DNA of 64,000 bases from the NCBI RefSeq assembly GCF_004119445.1, contig NZ_QICI01000089.1, positions 26,263-90,262 of the forward strand. The letters are read 5' to 3'. Below the pieces are notes generated by a model that saw only the letters and a list, made by a program, of their open reading frames with translations, was not told the DNA's origin and did not search any database. Shown here piece by piece: positions 27,167 through 36,960 of this stretch. The translations under genes and the position numbers were made by a program. Origin of the DNA: Chryseobacterium sp. CH21 (lineage in GTDB: Bacteria; Bacteroidota; Bacteroidia; Flavobacteriales; Weeksellaceae). The first letter of the stretch is position 1. Each line of letters opens with the position of its first letter.

Positions 27167-27199
27167 AAAGAACTTATGAGAGATTTCATAAGTTCTTTT
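27167..27199 (-). terminator. terminator of the Lrp/AsnC gene
   Basis: AAAGAACTTATGA / TCATAAGTTCTTTT stem, 25 bp past the stop of the minus-strand regulator at 27224. Also lies just upstream of the four-TM gene. Confidence 0.8.
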
Positions 27200-27223
27200 A
27201 TAATTATTCGTTTAAAATTTGAC

Positions 27224-27694
27224 TTACACAGAGATAGCGTTGATCAGTCTGTTTTTGTCACTTAAGAATTCTTCCATAGAAATCATACTTTCAGTTCTCA
27301 TCACATCCTGAATGTCATCTATTTGGTAAATAATTCTTTTAGCATCATCAGTATTCTTAGCTCTTACTTTACAGAAAATATTATATTTTCCTGAAATAAC
27401 GCTAGCCTCGATTACGTTAGGTAAAGTTGACAATTCTTTCAATACTTCCTGAGTACGGTTTGATTTTGTCAAAAGGATACCTATGAAAGCTGTGAAATGA
27501 TAATCAAGCTTACCATAATCGATATTAAGAGATGATCCCAAAATAATACCTGCATCTTCCATCTTTTTCACTCTTACGTGAATTGTTCCAGCAGAAACAT
27601 CCATCTGCTTTGCAATTTCTGTAAAAGGCATTCTTGTGTTTTCTACTAAGAAATCAAGAATCTTCTTGTCTATTTCGTCCAGTTGATAGTTCAT
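27224..27694 (-). CDS. Lrp/AsnC family transcriptional regulator
   Basis: 156 aa. N-terminal winged helix: DEIDKKILDFLVENTRMPFT, VSAGTIHVRVKKMEDAGII. C-terminal ligand-binding (RAM) domain from FTAFIGILL to MSMEEFLSDKN. Feast/famine regulator that responds to amino acids and binds DNA as an oligomer. Upstream gap to the TamB-like gene is about 130 bp. No partner evident. Confidence 0.93.
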   Translation of the reverse strand: MNYQLDEIDKKILDFLVENTRMPFTEIAKQMDVSAGTIHVRVKKMEDAGIILGSSLNIDYGKLDYHFTAFIGILLTKSNRTQEVLKELSTLPNVIEASVISGKYNIFCKVRAKNTDDAKRIIYQIDDIQDVMRTESMISMEEFLSDKNRLINAISV

Positions 27695-27828
27695 ATTAGT
27701 TAAATTACAATTTCTTTAAAAAATCTATGTATTTTTTGCAAATTTACGAAAAATAATTTAACTAAAAAATATATATCAAATATTAACAATAATTAACACA
27801 GATGATAAAAATCATTAAAATATTCTAA

Positions 27829-30800
27829 TTATTTAGCATTTGATTTTATAGAATCTGTTTTTATTTCACCTTTTGCATCCGAAGTTTTTTTGTCTTTTTT
27901 CTTCTTTTTAAACAAAGAATTGAAGCTTTTACTCCACACTACCCCTCCTCCATAGGCTTGATTAGCAGAACCGTTTGTACTCACCATCCCGATGTTTGTA
28001 GGCTTAGAATAAGCACGTATAACCAATGTACCGTCATTCTTTTTAGATAAATCATATTCTACAGAACCTTCCGTAGACAAATAATTGTTCTGCGCACCAT
28101 CTGTTTTGGATAATGGTATACCCAAACCGGTTTTTATATTAACTCTTGGAGAAAGGGCAACGCTTACTCCGGCATTAGCTCTGTCTCCAAAATTGGAATT
28201 CTGATCTCCTTTTACATAATTCAGGTCAATCTGGAATTCGTTACTCATTGTATTAAGAACAGATCCCAACTGTTTAAGAAGCATATTATAACCCTGTGAT
28301 TCTGCAACATTTCCTACATTTACTTCTACTCCGCCGCTATTGGACACGTTAAATGTGCTCAGCAAAAGAACAGAACCGAACTGGAGTACCTTCTCACCTT
28401 CCTGGCTCATTTTTGCAGCAAGGGTTTCTCTTACCTGGCTGGATACATCCATCGCCGTCACATTCAGATCAATCTGAGGGTCTACCAACGACTGGGTAAT
28501 GTGGGCCTGCAGCAGGATACTGATAGGTTGTAATTTACCCATACTCAAATATTCTCCGGCATTAGAAACCATTCTTATGTAGTTGGCATTGATATCCAAT
28601 GTGGGTTTCATGGCATCACCATCCCATCTGATGCTGCTGTTTCTTTCAATCTGGAATGTTTTATTAAGAATTGCCTTAGAGACAAATGTTCCGTTATCTA
28701 CTTTATAAGTACCGCTCATGGCAATATTCCCCTGTCTGTTCATATGGAACCTCAGCGGATCTGCGGATCCTTTTACGGTAATATTTCCTACATCATCTCC
28801 TACCAGTACATTTACGGTAGTCCCTTTATCTACAGCCAGATTGAAGTCAATATTCATATTCGCTCCGGTTTTCTTTTTTTCTTCCAGGGTAATAAGACCG
28901 TCTTTTCCTTCTTTCAGGAACCTCAGCATCTTAAATTCTTCTACATTGGAAGTAGAACTGGAATTAAAAGTAAAGGTACTTCCATTAAGTGCCTTCATAT
29001 TAGGAGTCGTGATACTCAATCCTGAGACAGGTCCATCCACATATAGATCTCCCTGACCATACACTCTACCCCAAAACAGGTCAAAATCTTTTTGCGTGGT
29101 ATTCAGCATCAGCAGATTATCGGCTCTCATTACGAGAGATACCCCCATTGAAGAAAGGGTTTCAAACTGAATCGCCCCGGAAATATTCCCTTTGGAATTG
29201 GTTCTTCCGTCATGCACTTCAATATTGTTGAGGATTGCCAACCCTTTGGTCAACTGAATTACAGTATCATCAAATGAGTAATCCACCCCTGTAAACAAAA
29301 GTTTTAATCCAAAATCTTTTAAAGCAATATCTCCACTATAATCCAGATTGCTCAGCTTTCCGTTGATTTTAAGATCTCCGGTAGCTTTCCCACGAAGATT
29401 TCCGAAAATGGTCTGTACAAACTGTTGGGTAAACGACAGATCAAAATCACGCATTTCTGCCGTAAGATCAATGATGGGAGAAGAAGTGTTATTATTAACT
29501 GTTCCTGTCAGATTAAGACTGTTATTTCCTAAAGCTCCGGCAGAATGTACTTTTACATCAATATCATAAACGTTCAGAGAGAAACCGTTGGTAGCAGAAA
29601 TAGAGATATCTCCCATATCATTTCCATTCATCTTAATAGCATCAATATTAAGATCTACCAATGGCTGCAGGGTACTTTTATCCATTTTGATCTTGACGCT
29701 TCCGTTCGCAAGACCTTTTATATCCATTGTATTTCCTCCGGACTGCATTTCCAGGAGTTTTTCTATAGCGAAGTCATTGATATCGGCATCTACATAAAAA
29801 TCTTTTGCTGATTTAAACTGCGCTTCTTTAATAAACAAGGCACTTTTATCAGAATACACCCGCAGATTTCGGATATCAAAGTCTCCGGTGTTCCTTCTAT
29901 AGGTAATAGAGTGATTCAGTTCCGGGCTTGTATCTATTGCCCAGGTCACCTCATTGAATTTTACCTCCGTAGGTTCAAACCTGAATACATAGTCGCCAGC
30001 TGCATCAGTAGACTGATCCACATTGATAGCATATTCTTTAAGCTTCTCATTAATCTCGTCATCAGGACTTCCATGCTTAAATACAGTAGCTAAATGAAGT
30101 GTATTTCCGTTTTCATTATTCCCTTTAAGCTCAAAATCTTTGATTACATTTTTATTATAAATGACTCTGTTGATCTTAGCATACAATTGCTGGTTAAGAT
30201 CTGCAGTATTAATTCTAACTTTAACACTATCTACCATGGCGCTGTCTCTGCTGAGATTCTTACGGTCATTAATTTTATAATCAGGATTTGAAGACGCCAG
30301 CGCCTGATCAGCATCTGTAATCTCTTCCTCCTTATTCATAATATATTTTAAAGATGCCGCATCAAGGTTCAGAATCAGGTTGTTTGAATCTCCGCTATAT
30401 TCCCCTTCTACAAGAGCTCCTTGTGGCAATCTCAATTCGGGTAAGAAATAATTGATTAATCCTTGCTGAACATCAAACTTCAGCGCAAAATTCTGCCCGC
30501 GGTATAGTTTTCTAGGCGGTGGTCCTACAAGGATTCTTCCTACTCCGTTTTCTACCATTCCGGCAAGGTCTGCAAGACTGTATCTTCCTGATATCTTACC
30601 AGTAGCTGCACCTGGAGCATCTACATCAATTACACGTCCTCCTGCTTCTACAAAGGTTTTTAATTTGGCATTCGGAATATTATATTTTTGAGTAGCTGAA
30701 GCAAAATGAAGGTTATTGGCATTCACATCCAAAGTAAGATCATTGATGGAAGACATCGCCATTTTACCTTCAACCTGACCACTTACTGCCTGAGTACCTG

Positions 30801-32619
30801 GCTTATTGGTAAAATAGTTCATATTCAGATAGGTAACATCTGCATTCACATCCATGGATATTCTCGAAGTACTGAAATCTATCAACCCTTTAACAGTAGC
30901 TTTTGCCTGCTCATCATTAACCGTAATAAGTCCGTTATATTTTTTATGATCTAATAATCCGTCGAGGTATAGATTATTGATGGTTTTATCCATTATTTCA
31001 ACGCTTGCAATCTGAGATTTTGTGGTCAGACGCATGGTATTGACATCAAAACTTTGTCCGTTAAGATCAAATTTACCGGAAATCAATCCAACGGTTTTAT
31101 TTTTTGTAATAACTGAGGTATTGAGATCTTTCACATCAAGATAACCGGAATATTTCGGCATAGCGGTACTATAGCCCGTCAAAGTAAGCTTAGAAATTTT
31201 AGCCTGACCAATCCCGGTCATTAGATTTCCGCTGTCTACGTAGATCTGATCCGGGTTTACTTTTGCTGTTCCATTATACTTTAGTTTCCCAAAATCGTCT
31301 GCGAAGTTCTTCATCTTTTTGGAGATAAAGGAAGGCATCATTGCTTTTAAATCTTTGTAGGTAAAATCTGTGGAAAGGTCTTTTGTTTCAATGGAAAAAT
31401 GTCCTTTCAAAAGATTATCGACCTTCATTGTTTTGGTAGCAATATTCACATCAGGATTTCTGATCAGGAAATTTTCCAAGTGAAATTTATTCAAAGGCCC
31501 TGTCATTTTCCCTGCAAGATTGAACGGCTTGATATTATCCCAGTTTGTTACAAAATAGCTGATATCATAACCACTAAGCTGGCTCCCCTGCTGGATATTC
31601 ATATCCCAACGCACCCTATCTGCAAAATCTGCCCATGATCCGTCATGAAGATTAAATTTGATATCTCCCTGAAGCAAGCTATGATCTGTATTCAGTGTAA
31701 GGTCTTTTAATGACAAAAACTGCTTCGTTAGAGACAGTTCTGTTGAAAAAGTATCCACAAAATGAGATTTCCCCCATCTTGAGGTCACAAATGACATATT
31801 ATTAATCAATGCCGAGACATTCGGGCCATTGACCTTTACGTTCGGTGCTTTTAAATTGAATTTTGTTGCAGTAAGCCATTTCCCCTGTTCTCCGGGAGAA
31901 TTTTCATTGACGATAGAAACTTTAGAGTCGATAATCTGAATTCTGGAATTCAACTGAAAAGGAGGTTTCTTCGGGTCTCTTTTCTTTCCGTTGTCAAACA
32001 GGTCTACAAATCTTACAAAGTTGGATATGCTGTCTCCTTTATAAGTAATTACTTTTACATCAGCATTGACGAGAGCCAGAGAATTAAAGCTTAAGGAATT
32101 GCTGTTTCCTGAGATGGCATTTACCGCCAGAGATATCCAGTCGGAATCTGCTCGAAATTCGCGGGCTGTAATGAAATTAAATCCTTTATAATCTTTTACT
32201 TTTAAACCTTTTATCGTTACATCACCGAAATAATTGACGTCTACACTTTCTGTAGTAAATCCAGATTTAAAATCATTATTAACAAGTTTGAGCGCCTGAT
32301 CTGCCGCCCATTGCTTTGTTACAGGAAGATTGACCGCAATCAGTACTCCGCCCACAAGAAAAATCCCCAGCCAAAAGAGAATCAAGAGAAGCTTTGCCCA
32401 CCAGGTATAGCTGGTAACATCCTTCACGGCCTGTTTACCAAACTCTCCTGCTGTTTCTACAGGATGATGTATGACATCTGAAGCTAGTTCAGTTGCTTCT
32501 TTTACTGTTTCCCGTACTTTCCCTTCTACATTTTCAACAGTTTTCTGTACCTGATCCCCTAGGTTTTCAGCTACAGATTTTTTATTCTCATTCTCGTTAT
32601 TATTCTCTAACTTTGCCAT
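27829..32619 (-). CDS. tamB: TamB-like translocation and assembly module protein (DUF490)
   Basis: 1596 aa from ATG 32619 (MAKLENNNENENKKS); an upstream ATG at 32736 is unlikely because it overlaps tsaD. One TM segment follows a charged helix (WWAKLLLILFWLGIFLVGGVLI). Then a very long beta-rich periplasmic region with repeated SGKFDLNG/GKMAMSS-type strands, and the C-terminal DUF490 signature (NVEVNVGNVAESQGYNMLL... and DQNSNFGDRANAGVSVALS). TamB bridges inner and outer membrane and helps insert outer-membrane proteins or transport lipids. A basic C-terminal tail is rich in Lys. Confidence 0.9.
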   Translation of the reverse strand: MAKLENNNENENKKSVAENLGDQVQKTVENVEGKVRETVKEATELASDVIHHPVETAGEFGKQAVKDVTSYTWWAKLLLILFWLGIFLVGGVLIAVNLPVTKQWAADQALKLVNNDFKSGFTTESVDVNYFGDVTIKGLKVKDYKGFNFITAREFRADSDWISLAVNAISGNSNSLSFNSLALVNADVKVITYKGDSISNFVRFVDLFDNGKKRDPKKPPFQLNSRIQIIDSKVSIVNENSPGEQGKWLTATKFNLKAPNVKVNGPNVSALINNMSFVTSRWGKSHFVDTFSTELSLTKQFLSLKDLTLNTDHSLLQGDIKFNLHDGSWADFADRVRWDMNIQQGSQLSGYDISYFVTNWDNIKPFNLAGKMTGPLNKFHLENFLIRNPDVNIATKTMKVDNLLKGHFSIETKDLSTDFTYKDLKAMMPSFISKKMKNFADDFGKLKYNGTAKVNPDQIYVDSGNLMTGIGQAKISKLTLTGYSTAMPKYSGYLDVKDLNTSVITKNKTVGLISGKFDLNGQSFDVNTMRLTTKSQIASVEIMDKTINNLYLDGLLDHKKYNGLITVNDEQAKATVKGLIDFSTSRISMDVNADVTYLNMNYFTNKPGTQAVSGQVEGKMAMSSINDLTLDVNANNLHFASATQKYNIPNAKLKTFVEAGGRVIDVDAPGAATGKISGRYSLADLAGMVENGVGRILVGPPPRKLYRGQNFALKFDVQQGLINYFLPELRLPQGALVEGEYSGDSNNLILNLDAASLKYIMNKEEEITDADQALASSNPDYKINDRKNLSRDSAMVDSVKVRINTADLNQQLYAKINRVIYNKNVIKDFELKGNNENGNTLHLATVFKHGSPDDEINEKLKEYAINVDQSTDAAGDYVFRFEPTEVKFNEVTWAIDTSPELNHSITYRRNTGDFDIRNLRVYSDKSALFIKEAQFKSAKDFYVDADINDFAIEKLLEMQSGGNTMDIKGLANGSVKIKMDKSTLQPLVDLNIDAIKMNGNDMGDISISATNGFSLNVYDIDVKVHSAGALGNNSLNLTGTVNNNTSSPIIDLTAEMRDFDLSFTQQFVQTIFGNLRGKATGDLKINGKLSNLDYSGDIALKDFGLKLLFTGVDYSFDDTVIQLTKGLAILNNIEVHDGRTNSKGNISGAIQFETLSSMGVSLVMRADNLLMLNTTQKDFDLFWGRVYGQGDLYVDGPVSGLSITTPNMKALNGSTFTFNSSSTSNVEEFKMLRFLKEGKDGLITLEEKKKTGANMNIDFNLAVDKGTTVNVLVGDDVGNITVKGSADPLRFHMNRQGNIAMSGTYKVDNGTFVSKAILNKTFQIERNSSIRWDGDAMKPTLDINANYIRMVSNAGEYLSMGKLQPISILLQAHITQSLVDPQIDLNVTAMDVSSQVRETLAAKMSQEGEKVLQFGSVLLLSTFNVSNSGGVEVNVGNVAESQGYNMLLKQLGSVLNTMSNEFQIDLNYVKGDQNSNFGDRANAGVSVALSPRVNIKTGLGIPLSKTDGAQNNYLSTEGSVEYDLSKKNDGTLVIRAYSKPTNIGMVSTNGSANQAYGGGVVWSKSFNSLFKKKKKDKKTSDAKGEIKTDSIKSNAK

Positions 32620-32623
32620 TATT

Positions 32624-33640
32624 ATGAGCGACTCTATAATTTTAGGTATTGAATCGTCCTGTGACGACACCTCAGCAGCTATCATCAAGGGAAATTCTAT
32701 TCTTTCAAACATTGCCGCGAACCAGGCCATCCACAAAGAATATGGCGGCGTTGTCCCTGAATTGGCTTCACGAGCCCATCAGCAAAATATTATCCCCGTT
32801 GTTGAAAAATCTTTTTCTAAAGCAAATATACAACAAAATGCTATCTCTGCTATAGGATTTACTCGCGGACCGGGACTTTTAGGATCTCTTCTTGTAGGAA
32901 CATCATTTGCTAAGTCTTTGGCTATGAGCCTGAATGTACCACTGATTGAAGTAAATCACCTTCAAGCCCACATTCTGGCCCATTTCATCGAAGATGCAAA
33001 TCCTGTGCCGCCTACCTTCCCTTTCTTATGTCTTACTGTAAGCGGCGGACATACGATGATTGTGCTGGTAAAAGACTATTTCGATATGGAAATCATTGGA
33101 AAAACCATTGATGATGCAGCAGGAGAAGCTTTTGACAAAATCGGGAAGATTTTTGACCTTGACTACCCTGCCGGACCTATTATTGACAGACTGGCGAAGG
33201 AAGGAAATCCTGATGCTTTTAAATTCAACAAACCGAAGCTGGAAAACTACGATTATTCTTTTAGCGGTATTAAAACGTCTGTATTGTATTTCATCCAGAA
33301 AGAAGTCAGAAAAAACCCGGATTTCATCAAGGAAAATCTTAATGACCTTTGTGCATCTGTACAAAAATCCATCATAGAAATCCTGATGAATAAGCTTGAA
33401 AAAGCAGCCAAAGATCTCAATGTAAATCAGGTTGCCATCGCAGGTGGTGTATCTGCCAATTCTGCACTTAGAAAAACAATGGAAGACAATAAAGAAAGAC
33501 TAGGTTGGGACATTTATATTCCTAAATTCGAATATACAACAGATAATGCAGCCATGATTGCCATGGTAGCAAAATTGAAGTTTGAGCGAGGAGAATTTAC
33601 AGATTTAAGAACTTCCGCAACTGCAAAATACGATTTATGA
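32624..33640 (+). CDS. tsaD: tRNA N6-adenosine threonylcarbamoyltransferase
   Basis: 338 aa. LGIESSCDDTSAAII, VVPELASRAHQ, GLLGSLLVGTSFAK and LIEVNHLQAHILAHF (H112, H116 metal ligands), then LTVSGGHTMIV and IAGGVSANSALR are all TsaD motifs. Transfers threonylcarbamoyl to A37 of ANN-decoding tRNAs with TsaB/C/E. Start codon is only 4 bp from the divergent tamB start, so both promoters must lie inside the neighbouring coding sequence. Downstream gene overlaps (ATGA). Confidence 0.97.
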   Translation: MSDSIILGIESSCDDTSAAIIKGNSILSNIAANQAIHKEYGGVVPELASRAHQQNIIPVVEKSFSKANIQQNAISAIGFTRGPGLLGSLLVGTSFAKSLAMSLNVPLIEVNHLQAHILAHFIEDANPVPPTFPFLCLTVSGGHTMIVLVKDYFDMEIIGKTIDDAAGEAFDKIGKIFDLDYPAGPIIDRLAKEGNPDAFKFNKPKLENYDYSFSGIKTSVLYFIQKEVRKNPDFIKENLNDLCASVQKSIIEILMNKLEKAAKDLNVNQVAIAGGVSANSALRKTMEDNKERLGWDIYIPKFEYTTDNAAMIAMVAKLKFERGEFTDLRTSATAKYDL

Positions 33641-34032
33641 AAATACTCTTAGAAGAAAAAGTACTGGGAACGCATTCTAAAAAGAATTCAAAATATTACT
33701 GGGTATTAGAAACGATCACCGGAAGATATGAGGGTTCAGAAACTTTTTCAGAGTTTACCGGAGAAAGTTCTGAGACAGGATATATTCAGGATATCAAAGA
33801 TGAAGTTTTACAATTAATGAATTCTGAACACCTTTTTAGCTTTCCTTATACTCCGAAAGAAGGAGATTTTTTATCGATCAAAAATAATCTGAGAAAACAG
33901 GAATATTTAAATTTGATTTTCATTAACAACAACTGGATAGAAGAAATATACATGTGTTCTTACCGTGAGTGTGATACGGATATATACACTACGATCAAAA
34001 CAGGAGTTGCATTCATAAGCCAGGATATATGA
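33637..34032 (+). CDS. protein of unknown function, 131 aa, coupled to tsaD
   Basis: The ATG overlaps the tsaD stop (ATGA), and its own stop overlaps the rsmE start, so it is translated as part of this operon. No signal, TM or Cys motif; acidic with aromatic residues (KYYWVLETITGRYEG, FPYTPKEGDFLSIKNN). No family recognised. Confidence 0.8.
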   Translation: MKILLEEKVLGTHSKKNSKYYWVLETITGRYEGSETFSEFTGESSETGYIQDIKDEVLQLMNSEHLFSFPYTPKEGDFLSIKNNLRKQEYLNLIFINNNWIEEIYMCSYRECDTDIYTTIKTGVAFISQDI

Positions 34033-34724
34033 AATTATTTTACGGAGAAATAGCAAATCAGAAAGTAATCATCAATGATGAAGAGCAGCAACACATTGTA
34101 AAGGTTCTTCGGATGAAAGATGGTGAGGAAATTCATGTGACGGATGGAAAAGGAAATCTGGCTTCCGGAAAACTGATGATAGAAGGTAAGAAAGCTGGTA
34201 TTGAAGTGTCAGAAATTAAAGAAAATCTTCCGGAATTCAATCCAAAACTTCATATTGCGATTGCTCCCACCAAAAATATTGACAGAATTGAATTCTTTGT
34301 GGAAAAAGCTGTAGAAATGGGTATTTCTGAGATCAGCATTATTATTACTGAGAAAACAGAACGTAAAAACATTAATATTGATAAAATCAGAAAACAGGCT
34401 ATTGCTGCATCAAAGCAAAGTCTTAGATTTCATTTTCCAGTCGTTAATGATGCAGTGAAACTGACAGACTTTCTGAAAAATATTGATCCGGAAAATACTT
34501 TTGTAGCGCACTGTCATGAAAATCTGGAAAGAATTGATCTTAAAAATATTCCTCAACTGGAACAGCTTACTTTTTTAATTGGTCCTGAAGGGGATTTTTC
34601 TGAAAAGGAAATTGCATTTCTGGCAGACCATAAAGTAAGAGCAGTATCCCTCGGAAACCAAAGACTCAGAACGGAAACGGCCGGAGTTTTTGTAGCCGCC
34701 TGGAATTATTACAACATGATATAA
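34029..34724 (+). CDS. rsmE: 16S rRNA (uracil1498-N3)-methyltransferase
   Basis: 231 aa. The C-terminal SPOUT knot is clear: PTKNIDRIEFFVEKAVEMG, KQAIAASKQSLR, LTFLIGPEGDFSEKEIAF and SLGNQRLRTETAGVFVAA. N-terminal PUA-like domain: EQQHIVKVLRMKDGEEIHVT. Methylates U1498 of 16S rRNA. Third gene of the tsaD operon. A terminator shared with trmH follows. Confidence 0.96.
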   Translation: MKLFYGEIANQKVIINDEEQQHIVKVLRMKDGEEIHVTDGKGNLASGKLMIEGKKAGIEVSEIKENLPEFNPKLHIAIAPTKNIDRIEFFVEKAVEMGISEISIIITEKTERKNINIDKIRKQAIAASKQSLRFHFPVVNDAVKLTDFLKNIDPENTFVAHCHENLERIDLKNIPQLEQLTFLIGPEGDFSEKEIAFLADHKVRAVSLGNQRLRTETAGVFVAAWNYYNMI

Positions 34725-34730
34725 AAAACA

Positions 34731-34761
34731 AAAAGAGAAGATTCCAAGTCTTCTCTTTTTT
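34731..34761. terminator. bidirectional terminator between rsmE and trmH
   Basis: AAAAGAGAAGA / TCTTCTCTTTT stem with a seven-base loop between convergent stops at 34724 and 34773. Confidence 0.88.
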
Positions 34762-34772
34762 ATTTTCAATAA

Positions 34773-35447
34773 TTATTTCCAATCAATATTATTTTCTCTC
34801 AGATATTTTTCAAAAATCTGTTGTCCGCTCCTGATTGAATTGACTGTCCATAGGATTTTCATTCTTAAAAGCTTTTCTTCATCCAGTTTATAGTCTATAT
34901 CAGATTTTATCAGCTTTTGTTTCAGTTCGTACATACAAATGGATGCAGCGACAGAAACATTGAAGCTTCTCGTAAAGCCATACATCGGAATAGCAAGTGT
35001 TTCATCTGCAAAATCTAAAATCTCCTGAGAAACACCCTCCATTTCAGTTCCAAAAACCAAAGCAATGGGTTCAGTAATTTCATATTCAGGCAGCATTTTA
35101 GCATTATTTTCCAAAGAGACAACTACTATTTTGTATCCTCTGTCTTTAATAGACTGAAAAGATTCCATATTCCTGGGAAGCTTTTCAACTTCTACCCATG
35201 TATCAGCTCCTTTTGTTACCCGAAGGTTAGGTTCAAAGCTGTATTCTTCCTGCAAAGCCACTACTTTATGAAAACCGCATGCTTCCACAGAACGTACAAT
35301 GGCTGCTGCATTTCGAAACTGATAAACATCTTCTACCACCGGAAGCACAAAATCAGAACTTTCCTGAGAAAAATGTTCAATTTTCGAGAGTCTTTCTTCA
35401 GTTAAAAACTGTTTTAAATATTCATAAGTTTGCGCTAAATCTTTCAT
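34773..35447 (-). CDS. trmH: tRNA/rRNA 2'-O-methyltransferase (SpoU/TrmH family)
   Basis: 224 aa from MKDLAQTYEYLKQF at 35447. Trefoil-knot motifs: VYQFRNAAAIVRSVEACGF, ALVFGTEMEGVSQEILDFAD and IPMYGFTRSFNVSVAASICM. This variant carries an extra C-terminal helix, as in TrmH (Gm18 of tRNA). Symbol is by best motif match; closely related SpoU enzymes cannot be excluded. Single gene. Confidence 0.88.
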   Translation of the reverse strand: MKDLAQTYEYLKQFLTEERLSKIEHFSQESSDFVLPVVEDVYQFRNAAAIVRSVEACGFHKVVALQEEYSFEPNLRVTKGADTWVEVEKLPRNMESFQSIKDRGYKIVVVSLENNAKMLPEYEITEPIALVFGTEMEGVSQEILDFADETLAIPMYGFTRSFNVSVAASICMYELKQKLIKSDIDYKLDEEKLLRMKILWTVNSIRSGQQIFEKYLRENNIDWK

Positions 35448-35561
35448 CCGCATTCAGTTATTTTTTTCAATAGCCCTATGAAACGTCTGTAATTTTCATT
35501 TTATTTTGATAAAATTTCATGATAAGCGTTTCATTCGTTTTCAAATCTTTGCAAATTAACG

Positions 35562-35569
35562 TAATTTTG
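35562..35569 (+). promoter_or_regulatory. -7 box (TAATTTTG) of the asparaginase gene
   Basis: TAATTTTG lies 45 nt before ATG 35615. A TTTG at 35548-35551 is too near (10 nt) for a standard -33 element. Confidence 0.5.
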
Positions 35570-35614
35570 ACCTATGAACCCTCATCGGGCTCCAATTCTT
35601 AATTAAAATAATAC

Positions 35615-36631
35615 ATGAAGCGAAAAGTCCTGCTCATCTATACCGGTGGAACCATCGGAATGGAAAAAGATTACGAAACCGGAAGTCTCCGTGCCTTTGA
35701 TTTTGGTAATATATTTGAAAAGATGCCTGAAATGAGGCTTATGGAGTGTGAAGTCTTTGTTCATCCTTTTGCCAAGCCACTGGATTCTTCGGATATGGGA
35801 CCTGAAGAATGGAGAGTGATCGCTAATTATATTCAAAAAAATTATGATGATTATGATGGGTTCCTGATCCTCCACGGAACGGATACCATGTCTTATACGG
35901 CATCGGCACTAAGCTTCATGCTAAAAGGATTAAGAAAACCAGTAATCATGACGGGTTCTCAGCTTCCCATTGGTGATTTGAGAACGGATGCGAAGGAAAA
36001 TCTTCTGACCAGCCTTTATTACGCCAGTCTTTATGAAAATGATGAAGCAGTTATTCAGGAGGTTGCTGTTTATTTTGAGTACAAATTATTAAGAGGAAAC
36101 AGAACATTGAAATATTCTGCGGAATATTTTGATGCGTATTCAAGTCCGAACTACCCTATTTTAGGGCAATCCGGAGTTCATTTGAATATTATTAAAGATA
36201 ACCTGTTCCGTTGTGATCCAAAGGTGGAATTTCATGTAGACGAACATATTTCTGAAGATATTTTATTCTGGAGAATTTTCCCAGGTATGCATCTGAGCCA
36301 CTTCAAAGAAATCCCAAAAATGAAAGTTCTGATCCTTCAGGTTTTTGGTTCCGGAACCATTTTCAGCAGTGCAAAAACTCAGGAAACACTTCAGGAAATC
36401 AGAAATAACGGAACTGAAATCGTGGTGGTAAGTCAGTGTATATCAGGAGGAATATCATTTGGAAAGTATGAAAACAGTAATATTTTCTCCAGAATCGGAG
36501 CGATCAGCGGAAGAGACATGACTGCGGAAACAGCCATTACCAAAGCAATGCACCTTATTGACAACCCAAGCTACTCCGGAAGCTTTGCAGATAATTTCAC
36601 CAAAAGCCTTTGTGGAGAAATTACAGATTAA
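35615..36631 (+). CDS. ansA: type I L-asparaginase
   Basis: 338 aa, no signal peptide (cytosolic type I). YTGGTIGM contains the nucleophile Thr13; ILHGTDTMSYTAS gives the second catalytic Thr89/Asp90 pair. MTGSQLPIGDLRTDAKENL and VVVSQCISGGISFGKYEN complete the fold. Hydrolyses L-asparagine to aspartate and ammonia. Followed by a tRNA gene on the same strand, with its own promoter. Confidence 0.95.
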   Translation: MKRKVLLIYTGGTIGMEKDYETGSLRAFDFGNIFEKMPEMRLMECEVFVHPFAKPLDSSDMGPEEWRVIANYIQKNYDDYDGFLILHGTDTMSYTASALSFMLKGLRKPVIMTGSQLPIGDLRTDAKENLLTSLYYASLYENDEAVIQEVAVYFEYKLLRGNRTLKYSAEYFDAYSSPNYPILGQSGVHLNIIKDNLFRCDPKVEFHVDEHISEDILFWRIFPGMHLSHFKEIPKMKVLILQVFGSGTIFSSAKTQETLQEIRNNGTEIVVVSQCISGGISFGKYENSNIFSRIGAISGRDMTAETAITKAMHLIDNPSYSGSFADNFTKSLCGEITD

Positions 36632-36644
36632 ATTGTAAGAATAA

Positions 36645-36675
36645 TTTGGATATTAAAGAAAATACACTATTTTTG
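36645..36675 (+). promoter_or_regulatory. Bacteroidetes consensus promoter of tRNA-Ser
   Basis: TTTG at 36645-36648, 19-nt spacer, then TATTTTTG at 36668-36675: a near-perfect TTTG-N19-TAnnTTTG promoter, ending 11 nt before the mature tRNA. Confidence 0.8.
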
Positions 36676-36686
36676 CAATCTCAAAA

Positions 36687-36773
36687 AGAGAGGTGTCCGA
36701 GTGGTTGAAGGAGCTACCCTGGAAAGGTAGTATACGGGTAACTGTATCGAGGGTTCGAATCCCTTCCTCTCTG
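36687..36773 (+). tRNA. tRNA-Ser (GGA)
   Basis: 87 nt. Acceptor AGAGAGG pairs with CCTCTCT; D arm GTCCGAGTGG; anticodon arm CTACC-CTGGAAA-GGTAG with anticodon GGA; a long variable arm (TATACGGGTAACTGTATC) as in class II tRNAs; T arm GGGTTCGAATCCC. CCA is not encoded. It sits behind its own consensus promoter and in front of a terminator. Confidence 0.95.
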
Positions 36774-36782
36774 CAAGAAAAT

Positions 36783-36816
36783 AAAATCCTGTGCTGGTTT
36801 AGCACAGGATTTTTTT
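36783..36816 (+). terminator. terminator of tRNA-Ser
   Basis: AAAATCCTGTGCT / AGCACAGGATTTTTTT with a GGTTT loop, directly after the tRNA. Confidence 0.9.
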
Positions 36817-36960
36817 ATTAATACATTTCACTTATTTTCAAATCACTCTTTTCTTAAGTATTTCTACTAAACCCCACAATTGGTTATTTATACTATAAAA
36901 TATCATATCTGTTCTTCGTTACTTTGAAATACAAACTAACCATCTAAAATCCAAACCGAT

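Noticed and set aside
32624..32736. Longer TamB start at 32736
   Set aside because: It would run 113 bp into tsaD in antisense; the start at 32619 gives a normal N-terminus.
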